A DNA stretch of 64,000 nucleotides from Aureimonas frigidaquae. GTDB taxonomy: Bacteria; Pseudomonadota; Alphaproteobacteria; Rhizobiales; Rhizobiaceae. Location: the NCBI RefSeq assembly GCF_001463905.1, contig NZ_BBWR01000005.1, positions 62,001-126,000 on the forward strand. Direction: 5' to 3'. Below the pieces are notes generated by a model. That model did not search any database, was not told where the DNA came from, and saw nothing but the letters and a program-made list of their open reading frames with translations. Of this stretch, positions 54,439 to 63,071 are shown in pieces. The translations under genes were made by a program, and so were the position numbers. Each line of letters starts with the position of its first letter. Position 1 is the stretch's first letter.

Positions 54439-55098
54439 TCAGAAGTTGACAGCTTCTCGATGTGCCGTTCGGATATGGGCTATGTAAATCGGCTTCCAGA
54501 CCTTGATGTGCCTGGCCAGAAGCTCCTTTAGTTCTTCCGGCCGCCCAGATTCTATCAAATCGACGATCTCGTAATGCTCGCTGATGGACAGGATTTGTTG
54601 CCGTTGGCCTTCCGGACTCGTCAGTCCATACAACCTCATCCGGTCCTTCAAATCCGTAATATAATTCAGAAGCATGAAATTGTTCGAACCGATCGCAATC
54701 TGGCGGTGAAATTCCCTGTCGGCTTCGATGTAGGTTCGGTAGTCGTTCGACTTGGCCGATACTTCGATCATACCGGCAAGTTCACGCAGTTTGACCGTGT
54801 CGATCGGGCCGCGATCCATGGCGAGCCCTGCCGATTCGACCTCAAGCAAGACGCGCATTTCGAAGATCTGCGAGATTTCGTCCGGAGAGGGCTCCAGGAC
54901 CTCGAAGCCGCGATTGCGGTGTGGCCGAAGCAGGCCGGCACGCGATAGTTCCAGAAGTGCTTCGCGAACGGGCGTGGTGGAGATGTTCAAGCTTGTTGCC
55001 TGGCCGGGCACGGAGATCATGGATTTTGCAGGCATCTGCCCGGAAATGATCTCCGCACGCAGCCACCGCACAACCCTTTCGCGCAAATTTTCAGTCAT
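54439..55098 (-). CDS. GntR-family transcriptional regulator (FCD subfamily)
   Basis: A 219-residue regulator: winged helix-turn-helix about 5-70 (LNISTTPVREALLELSRAGLL is the recognition region, seen in parts) and an FCD domain (about 80-210) with IFEMRVLLEVESAGLA, EADREFHRQIA and ISEHYEIVDLI. It is divergent from the molybdenum fusion enzyme with a 120-base gap that contains a near-perfect palindrome, so it most likely represses that operon. The effector is unknown. Confidence 0.9.
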   Translation of the reverse strand: MTENLRERVVRWLRAEIISGQMPAKSMISVPGQATSLNISTTPVREALLELSRAGLLRPHRNRGFEVLEPSPDEISQIFEMRVLLEVESAGLAMDRGPIDTVKLRELAGMIEVSAKSNDYRTYIEADREFHRQIAIGSNNFMLLNYITDLKDRMRLYGLTSPEGQRQQILSISEHYEIVDLIESGRPEELKELLARHIKVWKPIYIAHIRTAHREAVNF

Positions 55099-55143
55099 GC
55101 TGCCCTCATTTTGAGCATGCTCTTATAGACGACAACCCAGCAC

Positions 55144-55172
55144 TTGACACCGCTAAAATCCTCACCGATTGT
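55144..55172 (+). promoter_or_regulatory. Promoter of the molybdopterin oxidoreductase operon
   Basis: A perfect -35 TTGACA (55144-55149) lies 17 bases before GATTGT (55167-55172), a weak -10. The weak -10 and the operator immediately after it suit a tightly controlled, inducible promoter. Activity is inferred. Confidence 0.5.
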
Positions 55173-55197
55173 GTAGCGCATTACAGTAAAGCGCTAC
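55173..55197. promoter_or_regulatory. 25-base palindrome, probable GntR operator
   Basis: Outer arms GTAGCGC and GCGCTAC and inner arms TTAC and GTAA are arranged around a single central A; only one base pair of the 12 is mismatched. It starts at the base after the -10 box and would cover the transcription start. The adjacent divergent GntR regulator is the obvious candidate ligand. Confidence 0.65.
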
Positions 55198-55218
55198 TCG
55201 TCGAAAGGACGGGCATTC

Positions 55219-58200
55219 ATGCTAAAGCCCGGCTTTTGCACCCTATGTCGATCCAGATGCGGCACGTTGAACGAGGTCGTCGGCGATTGTTTGGTCAGCG
55301 TTCGCCCCAACCCGGACCATCCCACCGGAAAGGCGATGTGCGCCAAAGGGCGGGCTGCTCCCGAACTCGTCGACAGCCCGCATCGTCAGTTCCATCCGCT
55401 GCGACGGACCGCGCCAAAGGGAGCGGCCGATCCGCTCTGGGAGCGCATTTCGTGGGAGGAGGCACTTTCGGAAATCGCCGATCGGCTGGTGACGTTTCGA
55501 GAAGAGACGGGCGCGGAGTCCGTTGCTTTCGCGGTGACGACGCCGAGCGGTACGCCGCTCTCGGACAGCATCGACTGGATCGAGCGGTTCATCCGTCATT
55601 ACGGCAGCCCCAACACCTGCTACGCGACGGAAATATGCAACTGGCACAAGGATTTCGCCCACGCATTCACCTTCGGCTGCGGGATCCCTCCGGCCGATTA
55701 CGAGAGTGCCGACGTCATCGTTCTGTGGGGGCATAACCCGACAAATACCTGGCTGGCGCAAGCCGATGCCATTGCGAGGGGACGGCGCAGGGGCGCCAAG
55801 CTCATCGTCGTCGACCCGCGACCGACGGCCCTGGCGAAGGAGGCGGACGTCTGGCTGCAGGTTCAGCCCGGCACGGATGGTGCGCTCGCGCTCGCGCTCA
55901 TCCGGCAGATCATCGAGATCGGCGCATGGGACGAAGCCTTCACGCGGGCGTGGACGAACGCTCCTTTGCTCGTGCGACAGGATAACGGTCAGTTCCTTCG
56001 AAGCGAGGATGTCTTCGCGGATCAAACGGATGGGAAGGACTACGTCGTCTGGAACAGGGCGACGGGAGCCGCCGAGCCATACGACCCGGACGCCCATGAC
56101 AACACACTGCGCTCATCGAGCTGGGCGCTGGAGGGCGCGATCGAGCTTCCGCTTCGGAGCGGCGCAGCAAAGGATGCCGGAACGGTCCTTTGCACGCCGG
56201 CTTTCTCGCATCTGAAAGAGGCGGCCGACCCTTACACCATCGCTCACGCCTGCCGGATCACCGGCGTCGATCCGCAAGCCTTGCAGGCGGCGGGCCGCCT
56301 TCTGACGGCGGATCGGCGGATCGCCTATCACAGCTGGACGGGGGTCGGTCAGCATACGAACGCCACACAGACCGAGCGTTCCATCGCGGCACTCTACGCG
56401 CTTACGGGAAGCTTCGACCGGGTCGGAGCGAACCGCGTTCGCCGTGGCCCGCCGGTTCGCGCCGTCAATGCGCTCGATCGCCTGCCCGAAATCCGCGGCA
56501 GGGCGCTCGGATATGCCGAGCGCCCTATCGGTCCGGCTGCGAACGGCTGGGTGACGGCACATGATCTGTACCGCGCGATCACGGAAGGCGAGCCATACAA
56601 GATCCGGGCGCTCTTCGCCTTCGGAACAAACCCTCTCGTCAGCCAGGGAGACCCCGAGAAGGGTCGTGAGGCCCTGTGCGCTTTGGAGTTCCACGTCCAT
56701 TGCGATCTATTCCTCACGCCCTCGGCCAGCCACGCCGACATCTTCCTTCCCATCAACACGCCATGGGAACGGGAAGGGCTGCGCGTCGGGTTCGAGATCA
56801 ATGACGCGGCAGCGTCGCTCGTCCAACTGCGGCAACGCTTCGTATCGCCCCGCGGGGAAGCGCGATCCGACAATGACATCGTGTTCGATCTCGCCTGCCG
56901 GATCGGGCTGGGGGATGTCTTTTTCGGGGGCAGCCTCGAGGCGGGTTGGAACCATATCCTCGAGCCGGCAGGGCTTACGGTGGCCCGCCTGCGCGACGAG
57001 CCGGCGGGCATCGCGTGCGAGATCGACTGCCGCGAACGGAAATACGCCCTCGATCATCACGACGGTTCGGGCCGGCTTCGGGGCTTCGACACGCAGACGC
57101 GGCGGATCGAACTCTACTCGGAACTGCTCCACCGCCATGGGCAGCCCGCAGTTCCGACCTTCATCCCGATAACGGAGCACAGGGCGGAGGGACCGCGCGA
57201 CTTTCCGCTGACGCTGAGTTCCGCCAAGAACGGCTTCTATTGCCACAGCCAGCATCGCTCGCTGGTTTCGCTGCGCAGGAAGGCCCCGGATCCCATCGCC
57301 GAGATCGGCCCGGGCCTTGCGACGGCGAAGGGCATTCGGGATGGCGACTGGGTCCAGCTTTCGACCCGTTCGGGCAGTGCCCGCTTCGTCGCGCGCATAA
57401 CGCCGCGCCTGCGGGACGACGTCGTCGTTGCCGAGTTCGGCTGGTGGCAGGCATGCGAAGAACTCGACCGTCCGGAACTCGACGCCGTCGGTCCCTGGAC
57501 GAGCAACTTCAACCGGCTCGTCACGACGATCGACCAAGACCCGGTGAGCGGATCGGTCCTTCAGCGCGCACTCCGGTGTGACATCGCCCTCGATCCGCGA
57601 ACCGAAGAGCGGCAAAGAGGCTGGCCCGGCCATCGGAGGCTTCGCATTGCCCGGCTGCGCAGGGAAGCAGAGGGGGTAACCGCTGTCGAACTCGAGACGA
57701 TAGATGGCTCCTACCTGCCGGACTACCGCCCCGGGCAGCATATCCAGCTCAGCCTTCCATTCCCCGACGGCCCCGTATCCCGCGCCTACTCGCTGACGGG
57801 CCCTGCCGCGATGCGGCGGCGCACCGGCTATGAGATCGCCGTGCGTCACCAGAAGGGGGTCGGAGCGGACGGGGCCACGTTCGAGGGGCTGGTATCGAGC
57901 CATGTGAACATGCGGTGGCGGGTCGGCGATATGGTCGATGTCAGTGCCCCGCGCGGCAGCTTCGTGATCCCCAGAGACCACCGCCAACCCATCGTTCTCC
58001 TGGCAGGGGGAATCGGCATCACACCCTTCATCAGTCTTCTGGAAAGCCTGCAGGACGGGTGTCTCAACGAGATATGGCTGTTCTACGCCAATCTCAACAG
58101 CAGAACACACGCCTTCCGGACCGCCATAGAGCACCATCAGGCGCGCCTGCCCGGCCTGCGGGTTCAAAACCATTACGATGCCCCCCTCCAATCGGACAGG

Positions 58201-58665
58201 CTCGGCGTCGATTACGACAGCGGAACGCGCGTCAGCGCAGACGTCGTGTCGGACGAGCTCCTGGAACGGCGCCCGCGCTTCTACATGTGCGGGCCGCCGG
58301 CAATGATGGACGCGTTCGCGGACGGACTGACCCGTCGCGGTACGCCGAAGTTCGACATTTTCCGCGAGGTGTTCCGCTCTCCGTCCCCCCTTCCGAAGGA
58401 CGATGGGAGGACCTTCTCGGTGCGTTTCGCCAACTCGTCGGACGCGGCGGCGACGTGGTCTCCCAAGGACGGAACGCTGCTTTCCTTCGCGGAGTCGCTC
58501 GGGATGACGCTGCCGAGCGGCTGCCGGGTCGGCCAGTGCGAGAGCTGCGTGGTTCGGATCGCCTCGGGGCGGGTCCGTCATCTGCACGGACATGAACCGG
58601 AAGACCCGAAGGACTGCCTGACGTGCCAGGCAGTTCCGACCGAAAATCTCGTCATCGAGGCCTGA
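55219..58665 (+). CDS. Fusion enzyme: molybdopterin oxidoreductase + FAD/NAD reductase + 2Fe-2S ferredoxin
   Basis: A single 1148-residue chain. N-terminal 4Fe-4S cluster: Cys7, Cys10, Cys14 and Cys41. The bis-molybdopterin catalytic domain runs to about 640; Cys140 in TEICNWHKD lies where NapA-like enzymes have the Mo-binding Cys. The dinucleotide-binding domain is about 660-760. A reductase like those of aromatic dioxygenases follows: FAD motif RAYSLTGP at 855, NAD region LLAGGIGITPF near 927 and MCGPPAMMDA near 1022. The ferredoxin has Cys1102, Cys1107, Cys1110 and Cys1136. No Tat signal, so it is cytosolic. It could take electrons from NAD(P)H to Mo, or the reverse, without partners. Substrate unknown; nitrate-reductase-like and dehydrogenase roles are both possible. 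Confidence 0.85.
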   Translation: MLKPGFCTLCRSRCGTLNEVVGDCLVSVRPNPDHPTGKAMCAKGRAAPELVDSPHRQFHPLRRTAPKGAADPLWERISWEEALSEIADRLVTFREETGAESVAFAVTTPSGTPLSDSIDWIERFIRHYGSPNTCYATEICNWHKDFAHAFTFGCGIPPADYESADVIVLWGHNPTNTWLAQADAIARGRRRGAKLIVVDPRPTALAKEADVWLQVQPGTDGALALALIRQIIEIGAWDEAFTRAWTNAPLLVRQDNGQFLRSEDVFADQTDGKDYVVWNRATGAAEPYDPDAHDNTLRSSSWALEGAIELPLRSGAAKDAGTVLCTPAFSHLKEAADPYTIAHACRITGVDPQALQAAGRLLTADRRIAYHSWTGVGQHTNATQTERSIAALYALTGSFDRVGANRVRRGPPVRAVNALDRLPEIRGRALGYAERPIGPAANGWVTAHDLYRAITEGEPYKIRALFAFGTNPLVSQGDPEKGREALCALEFHVHCDLFLTPSASHADIFLPINTPWEREGLRVGFEINDAAASLVQLRQRFVSPRGEARSDNDIVFDLACRIGLGDVFFGGSLEAGWNHILEPAGLTVARLRDEPAGIACEIDCRERKYALDHHDGSGRLRGFDTQTRRIELYSELLHRHGQPAVPTFIPITEHRAEGPRDFPLTLSSAKNGFYCHSQHRSLVSLRRKAPDPIAEIGPGLATAKGIRDGDWVQLSTRSGSARFVARITPRLRDDVVVAEFGWWQACEELDRPELDAVGPWTSNFNRLVTTIDQDPVSGSVLQRALRCDIALDPRTEERQRGWPGHRRLRIARLRREAEGVTAVELETIDGSYLPDYRPGQHIQLSLPFPDGPVSRAYSLTGPAAMRRRTGYEIAVRHQKGVGADGATFEGLVSSHVNMRWRVGDMVDVSAPRGSFVIPRDHRQPIVLLAGGIGITPFISLLESLQDGCLNEIWLFYANLNSRTHAFRTAIEHHQARLPGLRVQNHYDAPLQSDRLGVDYDSGTRVSADVVSDELLERRPRFYMCGPPAMMDAFADGLTRRGTPKFDIFREVFRSPSPLPKDDGRTFSVRFANSSDAAATWSPKDGTLLSFAESLGMTLPSGCRVGQCESCVVRIASGRVRHLHGHEPEDPKDCLTCQAVPTENLVIEA

Positions 58666-58733
58666 AGGTCGGCCCGATTTCAAACGTCACACGATCATCG
58701 ATGCGATGTCTTAAGGAGAAGAGGGGAAGTACA

Positions 58734-60188
58734 ATGTCCACACAAGGCACCACACTGGGAAAGGATGCGGCTCACCCGCCTGAGATGAGCGACGGGGTGC
58801 TTGCGCGGCTCGGGCTTCGCTTCGCCGCCTGGGCGGAGAAATGGTTTCCGGACGCATTCGTGTTCGCCGCCATTGCCGTGATCGTGGTTGCGGTCGCGGC
58901 GGTCGCCCACGGCCTTCCGGTCCGAAGTGCCGTCAAGGCTTTCGGCGACGGTTATTGGACGCTCATCACCTTCACCCTGCAACAGGCGGTGGTGGCCATC
59001 GGCGGTTACATCATCGCCAGTTCGCCCCCGGCCTCCCGCCTGATCGCCCGGATTGCCCGCATTCCGCGCACGGGCCGCGGGGCGGTGGCCTATATTGCGC
59101 TCATCTCGATGATCCTGTCGCTCTTCAACTGGGCGATCAGCCTCATCTTTGCCGGGCTTCTCGCCAGGGCCATCGCGCAGCGCTCGGACATTCGGATGGA
59201 CTATCGCGCCGCCGGCGCCGCCGCCTATCTCTGCATGGGTGCGACCTGGGCCATGGGTCTCAGCTCCTCGGCCGCGCAGCTCCAGGCCAATCCGGCCAGC
59301 ATGCCGCCCGCCCTCCTGGAGATCACGGGTGTCATCCCGTTCACCCAGACCATTTTCCTGTGGCAGTCGATCGCGCTGACGCTCGTCCTGATCGTGATGT
59401 CGACCATCATCGCCTACTACTCGGCGCCCTCCGAAGCGGCGGCCAAGACGGCGCAGGATCTCGGGGTCGATGTGCGCACAGTCGTGGAAGCGCTGCCGAA
59501 GCGCGAGCAGCCGGGGGAGTGGCTGGAATACAGCCCCGTCATCACGCTGTTGATCTGCGCCCTGGGTCTCGGCTGGCTCTTCCTCGAGTTCTCATCGCAA
59601 AACCCGCTCCTCGCGATCTCGAAGCTCAATACCTACAACTTCCTGCTGATCATCGTTGGAATGCTGCTGCACTGGACGCCCCGCAGCTTTCTCAACGCCG
59701 CGGCCAAGGCCGTGCCGACGATCACCGGAATCATCATCCAGTTTCCGCTCTACGGCTCCATCGCCGCCCTGATGACCGCGGCCGCCGTCGGCGGCGCGTC
59801 GCTGTCGGACAGTTTGGCCCACCTCTTCGTCAGCTTCACCAATTCCGACACGTTCCCGGTGGTGATGGGCGTGTATTCGGCGGTTCTGGGCTTCTTCATC
59901 CCGTCCGGCGGCGGCAAGTGGCTGCTCGAGGCGCCGTATGTGATGCAGGCGGCCAACGATCTCCAGGTGCATCTCGGCTGGGCCGTGCAGGTCTACAACG
60001 CAGCCGAGGCCTTGCCCAACCTCATTAACCCGTTCTGGATGCTTCCCTTGCTGGGAATTCTGGGCATCAAGGCACGTGCGATCGTCGGCTTCACGGCGCT
60101 GCAGCTGGTGATACATACGCCGGTGGTTCTGTTCCTGCTCTGGGCGTTCTCCGAAACGTTGACCTACATACCGCCGGTCTTTCCTTGA
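58734..60188 (+). CDS. AtoE-like short-chain fatty acid transporter family protein
   Basis: A 484-residue integral membrane protein with about 12 helices, of the AtoE/TIGR00366 family. Recognisable parts are WFPDAFVFA near 38, SLFNWAISLIFAGLLAR near 130, and SGGGKWLLEAPYVM near 395. Family members are thought to carry short-chain carboxylates such as acetoacetate or butyrate; the real range is little tested. A strong AAGGAG and a second GGGGAAG lie upstream of the ATG. It follows the fusion enzyme by 68 bases, so it probably imports or exports that enzyme's substrate or product. Confidence 0.85.
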   Translation: MSTQGTTLGKDAAHPPEMSDGVLARLGLRFAAWAEKWFPDAFVFAAIAVIVVAVAAVAHGLPVRSAVKAFGDGYWTLITFTLQQAVVAIGGYIIASSPPASRLIARIARIPRTGRGAVAYIALISMILSLFNWAISLIFAGLLARAIAQRSDIRMDYRAAGAAAYLCMGATWAMGLSSSAAQLQANPASMPPALLEITGVIPFTQTIFLWQSIALTLVLIVMSTIIAYYSAPSEAAAKTAQDLGVDVRTVVEALPKREQPGEWLEYSPVITLLICALGLGWLFLEFSSQNPLLAISKLNTYNFLLIIVGMLLHWTPRSFLNAAAKAVPTITGIIIQFPLYGSIAALMTAAAVGGASLSDSLAHLFVSFTNSDTFPVVMGVYSAVLGFFIPSGGGKWLLEAPYVMQAANDLQVHLGWAVQVYNAAEALPNLINPFWMLPLLGILGIKARAIVGFTALQLVIHTPVVLFLLWAFSETLTYIPPVFP

Positions 60189-60202
60189 GCGATCGACACA
60201 TC

Positions 60203-60234
60203 GTGGACGGCGGCCTTGCCGGGCCGCCGTCCAC
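60203..60234 (+). terminator. Hairpin between transporter and Ldh2-family genes
   Basis: Arms GTGGACGGCGGCC and GGCCGCCGTCCAC (13 perfect pairs) enclose a 6-base loop. No U-run follows. It may be a partial terminator or stabilise the upstream message, reducing expression of the reductase gene relative to the first two genes. Confidence 0.6.
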
Positions 60235-60274
60235 ACGCCGTCAACAGCAACCATGATCAGCCGTCAGGAACGCA

Positions 60275-61333
60275 ATGAACCATCTGCCGGACAGCACCAT
60301 CCCGGACCTACTGGCCAAGGCCGATCGCGAACCGCTCAGCGTTGCAGAGGCCGTCGAACTGGCGGAAGCTATTCTTTCGTCGAACGGATGCTCTGCGGAC
60401 GTTGCGGCGATCCTTTCGCGCAACTGCGTCGCGGCGGAACGGGACGGGACGTTCAGCCATGGCCTCTTCCGGATTGCAGGATATGTGCGCACGCTGCGCA
60501 GCGGTTGGGTCGACGGGCGGGCCGTTCCCGTCGTGGAGGCGGCCGGGCCGGCTCTTGTTCGTGCGGATGCCTGCAACGGCTTCTCGCAGGTTGCCCTGGA
60601 CGCCGCCACACCGCTGCTTCTCGAACAGGCGCGGGCAGGGGTGGCGGTGCTCGCACTGCGCAACTCGCATCATTTCGGGGCTCTCGCGCTCGATGTCGAG
60701 CCCTTCGCCGAACAGGGGTTGATCGCGCTCAGCGTCGTCAACTCGATGCGGCAGGTCGCTCCCTTCGGAGCAACGACGCCGATCTTCGGCACCAACCCCA
60801 TCGCCTTCGCCGCGCCGCGCCGTGGGCGCGCGCCTTTCGTCTTCGATCTCGCCACCTCGACCATGTCGAACGGCGACGTCCAGCTTGCGGCCCGCGAGGG
60901 GCGTACACTCGATGAACCGGCCGGGATCGACCGGCAGGGTGCTGCGACAGTGGACCCGCGCGCAATTCTGGACAGTGGCGCCCTCGTTCCGTTTGGACGG
61001 CACAAGGGGGCGTCCATCTCTCTCATGGTGGAGATTCTGTGCGCCGCGTTCGTGGGCGGGCAATTCTCCCACGAAGTCGATTTTACCGGTTTTCCGGGAG
61101 CGGAGATCCCCAAGACCGGCCAGACGCTGATCCTCCTGAACCCTCAGGCAGGGCGCGGTCCTGAAGCGGACTTCGTGTCACGGATCGAGGCGCTGTTCGA
61201 ATGCATGGAGGATGCGGGCGTGGATCGGCTTCCGGGGGAGCGAAGACTGGCCGCCCGCGACCGGGCGGCGCGGGACGGCCTGCGGATCGCCGCCGAACAT
61301 GTGCAGGCGATGCGATCCTGCTTGGACGTTTGA
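60275..61333 (+). CDS. Ldh2/malate dehydrogenase-2 family oxidoreductase (probable delta1-pyrroline-2-carboxylate reductase)
   Basis: A 352-residue NAD(P)-dependent reductase. Catalytic region SHGLFR (61-66), cofactor segment LRNSHHFGALA (128-138), VFDLATSTM near 195 and FGRHKGASISLMVE near 240 are the family blocks. Members reduce 2-oxo acids, ureidoglycolate or cyclic imines (DpkA/LhpD-like). Next to AcnX and a proline-racemase-family gene, reduction of delta1-pyrroline-2-carboxylate to L-proline is the best inference. It is convergent with the XRE-cupin gene, with 21 bases between stops. Confidence 0.82.
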   Translation: MNHLPDSTIPDLLAKADREPLSVAEAVELAEAILSSNGCSADVAAILSRNCVAAERDGTFSHGLFRIAGYVRTLRSGWVDGRAVPVVEAAGPALVRADACNGFSQVALDAATPLLLEQARAGVAVLALRNSHHFGALALDVEPFAEQGLIALSVVNSMRQVAPFGATTPIFGTNPIAFAAPRRGRAPFVFDLATSTMSNGDVQLAAREGRTLDEPAGIDRQGAATVDPRAILDSGALVPFGRHKGASISLMVEILCAAFVGGQFSHEVDFTGFPGAEIPKTGQTLILLNPQAGRGPEADFVSRIEALFECMEDAGVDRLPGERRLAARDRAARDGLRIAAEHVQAMRSCLDV

Positions 61334-61354
61334 AACGGTGCAGATGGATAGGGC

Positions 61355-61990
61355 TCAGCCGGCCCGGCGAACCAGATCCACGACGCGTTGGCTGGAGCAT
61401 ACCCAGAAGATCTCGGCGTCGCTCTTGCCGTGCAACACGCACAGATGCCCCATCGAACTGTCGAGGTAGGTGCAATCGCCGGCGCGCAGGACGACCGGTG
61501 CGTAAAGTTCGGTGTGAAGCTCGATTTCACCGCTGAGCACGAGCAGCACCTCTTCCCCCGGATGCCGGACGAAATTCTTGACCTCCCAGGTCTCGTTGGC
61601 CTTGACGCGCGCCTTCAGCGGTATCATCGCCTTGGCCACCAGGTCGGTACACAGCATTTCATAGCGATAGGCCGCGTTCTCGAAAATCTGGCCTTCGCCC
61701 TTGCGGGTGATCGAACGTCTCCCCTTTTCTCCCTCAATGTCCGTCTGGGAAAAGAGCGCGTCGATGTTGACGCCCAACCCCTCGGAAATCCGGACGATCG
61801 TCTCGTAGGTGGGGGACAGGCGGTTGTTCTCGATCTTGGATAAGGCGCTCGCCGACACGCCGGCCTGCGATGCCAGATCCCGCAGTGTCAGGGATCGTGA
61901 CATGCGCAGGGACCGAACGCGTGACCCGAGGTCGAATTCGTTTGCCCGCTCCCTGGTGACTGTCAATCTTCGTCGTCCGTCCTGGCGCAA
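61355..61990 (-). CDS. XRE-cupin transcriptional regulator
   Basis: A 211-residue regulator: helix-turn-helix near 22-75 (SLTLRDLASQAGVSASALSKIE, seen in parts, then RLSPTYETIVRISEGLGV) and a C-terminal cupin (about 140-200; HPGEEVLLVLSGEIELH, LRAGDCTYLDSSMGH). The cupin probably binds a small effector. It follows the proline-racemase-family gene on the same strand after 52 bases and is likely the operon's own regulator. The start is uncertain: no ATG precedes the HTH, and TTG codons at 61990 and 61966 are the options. Confidence 0.85.
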   Translation of the reverse strand: MRQDGRRRLTVTRERANEFDLGSRVRSLRMSRSLTLRDLASQAGVSASALSKIENNRLSPTYETIVRISEGLGVNIDALFSQTDIEGEKGRRSITRKGEGQIFENAAYRYEMLCTDLVAKAMIPLKARVKANETWEVKNFVRHPGEEVLLVLSGEIELHTELYAPVVLRAGDCTYLDSSMGHLCVLHGKSDAEIFWVCSSQRVVDLVRRAG

Positions 61991-62042
61991 GGGCGTCGGC
62001 CAATGGCCGCGCCTCTGGTGGCATTAAAGCGGGGGGAGCCCG

Positions 62043-63071
62043 TTATCGAGCGCCCCAGGTGTCCGTCAGCCGATATCCGCCGGGCCAAGGGTCGCTCGGA
62101 TCGAGCATATGCTGGTGAATGCCGGTAATCCAACCCCGCCCCGAGATTTCCGGCTGAATGGCAGGCCGGTCGCCGACCTGCGTCAAGCCAAGAATGCGGC
62201 CGGAGAAGGTGGAGCCGATGAGCGACTGGCAGGTGAGCGTGTCGCCGAGTGTCATCTCGCCGCGAGCATGAAGCACAGCCATGCGTGCCGACAGGGCGGT
62301 GCCGGTCGGTGAGCGGTCCACCTTGCCGGGACGGATCGCGACGGCCGAGCGCGCGGTGAGGCCCGCGCCCCTCCGCTCGACGGGTCCGGCAAAGAGGCAG
62401 AACGAGAAATGCGTCCAGTCCGCGTCACCGGGGTGTCGGAAGCCAAGGGCCGCATCTGCCGCATTGGTGACGCGCACGCCCAGGCGCGCGATCTCGTGCG
62501 CCTCGTCCGGCACGAGGGCGAAGCCGAGCGCTGCGGCGTCGACGATCACGAAGCTGTCGCCGCCATAGGCCGTGTCCACGGTGATCGTGCCGAGCCCTTC
62601 CACCTCGAGCGGAACGCCGAGCCTGTCGGCGAAGCTCGGCAGGTTCTCAACGAAGATGCGCTCCGCCTTGCCCGCACGGCACTCGGCGCGCACCTTCACC
62701 AGGCCGCCGGGTGCCTCCAGTATCATCTCGGTGATCGGTTCGCGCATCGGCAGGATACCGGCGTCGAGAAGCACGGTGGAAACGCAGATCGAGTTCGAAC
62801 CCGACATGGGAGGCGTATCTTCGGGCTCCATGATGATGAATGCGGCCTGGGCCGAGGGGTGGCGCGGCGGCACCAGAAGATTGACGTGCCGGAAGACGCC
62901 GCCGCGCGGCTCGTTCAGCATGAAATTGCGCAAGGTGCCATCGCGCGCGATCCAACGGCTCTGCTCCCAGACCGTGTCGCCGGGCGGCGGCGCAACGCCG
63001 CCGACGATGACGTCGCCGACCTCTCCTTCGGCATGCGCCGAGATCACATGAATCGTCTTCGAGCTACGCAT
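62043..63071 (-). CDS. Proline racemase/hydroxyproline dehydratase family protein with Ser/Thr active site
   Basis: A 342-residue member of the proline racemase superfamily. The two catalytic positions are readable: Ser90 in [11 protein letters not shown], where racemases have Cys, and Thr256 in [13 protein letters not shown], where racemases have Cys and trans-3-hydroxyproline dehydratases have Thr. With neither cysteine, two-base racemisation is unlikely. A dehydratase or imine-forming activity fits the neighbours better. It overlaps the AcnX stop by 8 bases, so the two are coupled. Confidence 0.85.
   Translation of the reverse strand: MRSSKTIHVISAHAEGEVGDVIVGGVAPPPGDTVWEQSRWIARDGTLRNFMLNEPRGGVFRHVNLLVPPRHPSAQAAFIIMEPEDTPPMSGSNSICVSTVLLDAGILPMREPITEMILEAPGGLVKVRAECRAGKAERIFVENLPSFADRLGVPLEVEGLGTITVDTAYGGDSFVIVDAAALGFALVPDEAHEIARLGVRVTNAADAALGFRHPGDADWTHFSFCLFAGPVERRGAGLTARSAVAIRPGKVDRSPTGTALSARMAVLHARGEMTLGDTLTCQSLIGSTFSGRILGLTQVGDRPAIQPEISGRGWITGIHQHMLDPSDPWPGGYRLTDTWGAR

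Noticed and set aside
56707-58683. Open frame of 658 codons on the minus strand opposite the Mo fusion enzyme
   Set aside because: It is the antisense shadow of a gene with many readable motifs. It has no recognisable domain.
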